Below are positions 63,787 through 64,000 of a stretch of 64,000 nucleotides of DNA, one piece after another. Each line of letters begins with the position of its first letter. Position 1 is the first letter of the stretch. Under the pieces are notes generated by a model. It was not told the DNA's origin. It searched no databases and was given only the letters and a program-made list of their open reading frames with translations. Origin of the DNA: Methanomicrobium sp. W14 (GTDB taxonomy: Archaea > Halobacteriota > Methanomicrobia > Methanomicrobiales > Methanomicrobiaceae); the NCBI RefSeq assembly GCF_017875315.1, contig NZ_JAGGMM010000001.1, forward strand, positions 434,001 through 498,000, in the 5' to 3' direction. The translations under genes were made by a program, and so were the position numbers.

Positions 63787-64000
63787 ATGTGCCGCCTATT
63801 CATTTCTGATGTAAAAAATGCAGTCCTGATTCAGGACTCTCAACATCAACAGACACCGCATGACATCGTCATGTTCATGGCCGGCATATTATATTCGTTT
63901 ATGTCTGTCGTTTTTATTGTCCTTGGAGTGGATTTGTTCCTTATTTTCAGGATAATTAAAAGTTTAAGCTCAATTTTATCATCTGATATATCAAGGTTTA
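63787..64000 (+). CDS. Membrane protein, 5' part only (putative)
   Basis: An open frame starting at ATG 63787 runs without stop to the window edge (71 codons). After about 29 polar residues it has a hydrophobic helix (AGILYSFMSVVFIVLGVDLF). It begins 13 nt after the SnoaL gene. There is no clear ribosome site, so confidence is modest; no family can be named from this part. Confidence 0.45.
   Translation, partial: MCRLFISDVKNAVLIQDSQHQQTPHDIVMFMAGILYSFMSVVFIVLGVDLFLIFRIIKSLSSILSSDISRF

Overview
The window is chromosomal DNA from a methanogenic archaeon, most likely of the order Methanomicrobiales (a Methanoplanus/Methanolacinia-like genome is my best guess; this is inference). The evidence is an archaeal gene set: PCNA, primase large subunit PriL, Alba, TFE, ribosomal protein S17e, archaeal-type AlaS, FtsZ, CobY, Trm56, an F420H2:NADP oxidoreductase, DUF373 and COG1340 coiled-coil proteins, a methanogen-type nif operon with nifI1/nifI2 between nifH and nifD, and TATA-box promoters in an AT-rich background.

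Layout. 0-5.5 kb is nitrogen assimilation: a leftward glutamate synthase operon cut by the window edge, then amtB-glnK and a second amtB. 5.5-9.8 kb holds a HEAT protein, a HAD phosphatase, an HTH-FHA regulator and a membrane Ser/Thr kinase. 9.8-22 kb is mostly leftward: a glutamine amidotransferase overlapping a diphthine-ammonia ligase, YgiQ, a second FMN glutamate-synthase-like protein, NpdG, Mrp, then an isolated Cas6e-like gene facing two small HTH genes, an ArgE/DapE peptidase, MoaA and RlmE. 22.4-29.3 kb is rightward housekeeping: PCNA, PriL, ThiN-domain protein, S17e, dapA-dapB-ferredoxin-asd, Alba. 29.8-34.8 kb is leftward: DUF373, coiled-coil protein, HEAT protein, RHH regulator-FtsZ. 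35-36.5 kb is cobalamin nucleotide-loop/side-chain synthesis (cobD-like, cobY). 36.6-41.3 kb is a leftward Nif3-SWIM-alaS-HTH operon. 41.4-44 kb is a sulfur/homocysteine operon (COG1900, NIL-ferredoxin, UPF0280). 44.5-47.4 kb is trm56-ATP-grasp-tfe-HD. Then come an ACT protein, tRNA-Leu(GAG), moaB, a lipoprotein and tRNA-Arg(GCG). 51-59.5 kb is nifH-I1-I2-D-K-E-N plus a [2Fe-2S] protein and an AnfO-like protein. 59.5-64 kb is a decayed accessory region with repeats, a P-loop NTPase, a toxin-antitoxin pair, a transposase remnant and truncated genes.

Unifying theme. Both amtB promoters and the nifH promoter carry a perfect GGAA-N6-TTCC site just downstream of a TATA box, matching the known NrpR operator. 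This suggests one nitrogen-repression regulon controlling ammonium uptake and nitrogen fixation at opposite ends of the window. No nrpR gene, nifB or glnA is present here.

Most notable oddities: an orphan Cas6e that seems to lack the catalytic histidine, with no CRISPR array or other cas gene nearby; a dense cluster of CAGAC/GTCTG half-sites upstream of the RHH-ftsZ operon; a glutamine amidotransferase translationally coupled to Dph6; an AnfO-like protein attached to a molybdenum-type nif operon; several unassigned hairpin-forming intergenic elements; and a tandem 41-nt repeat beyond the nif operon.
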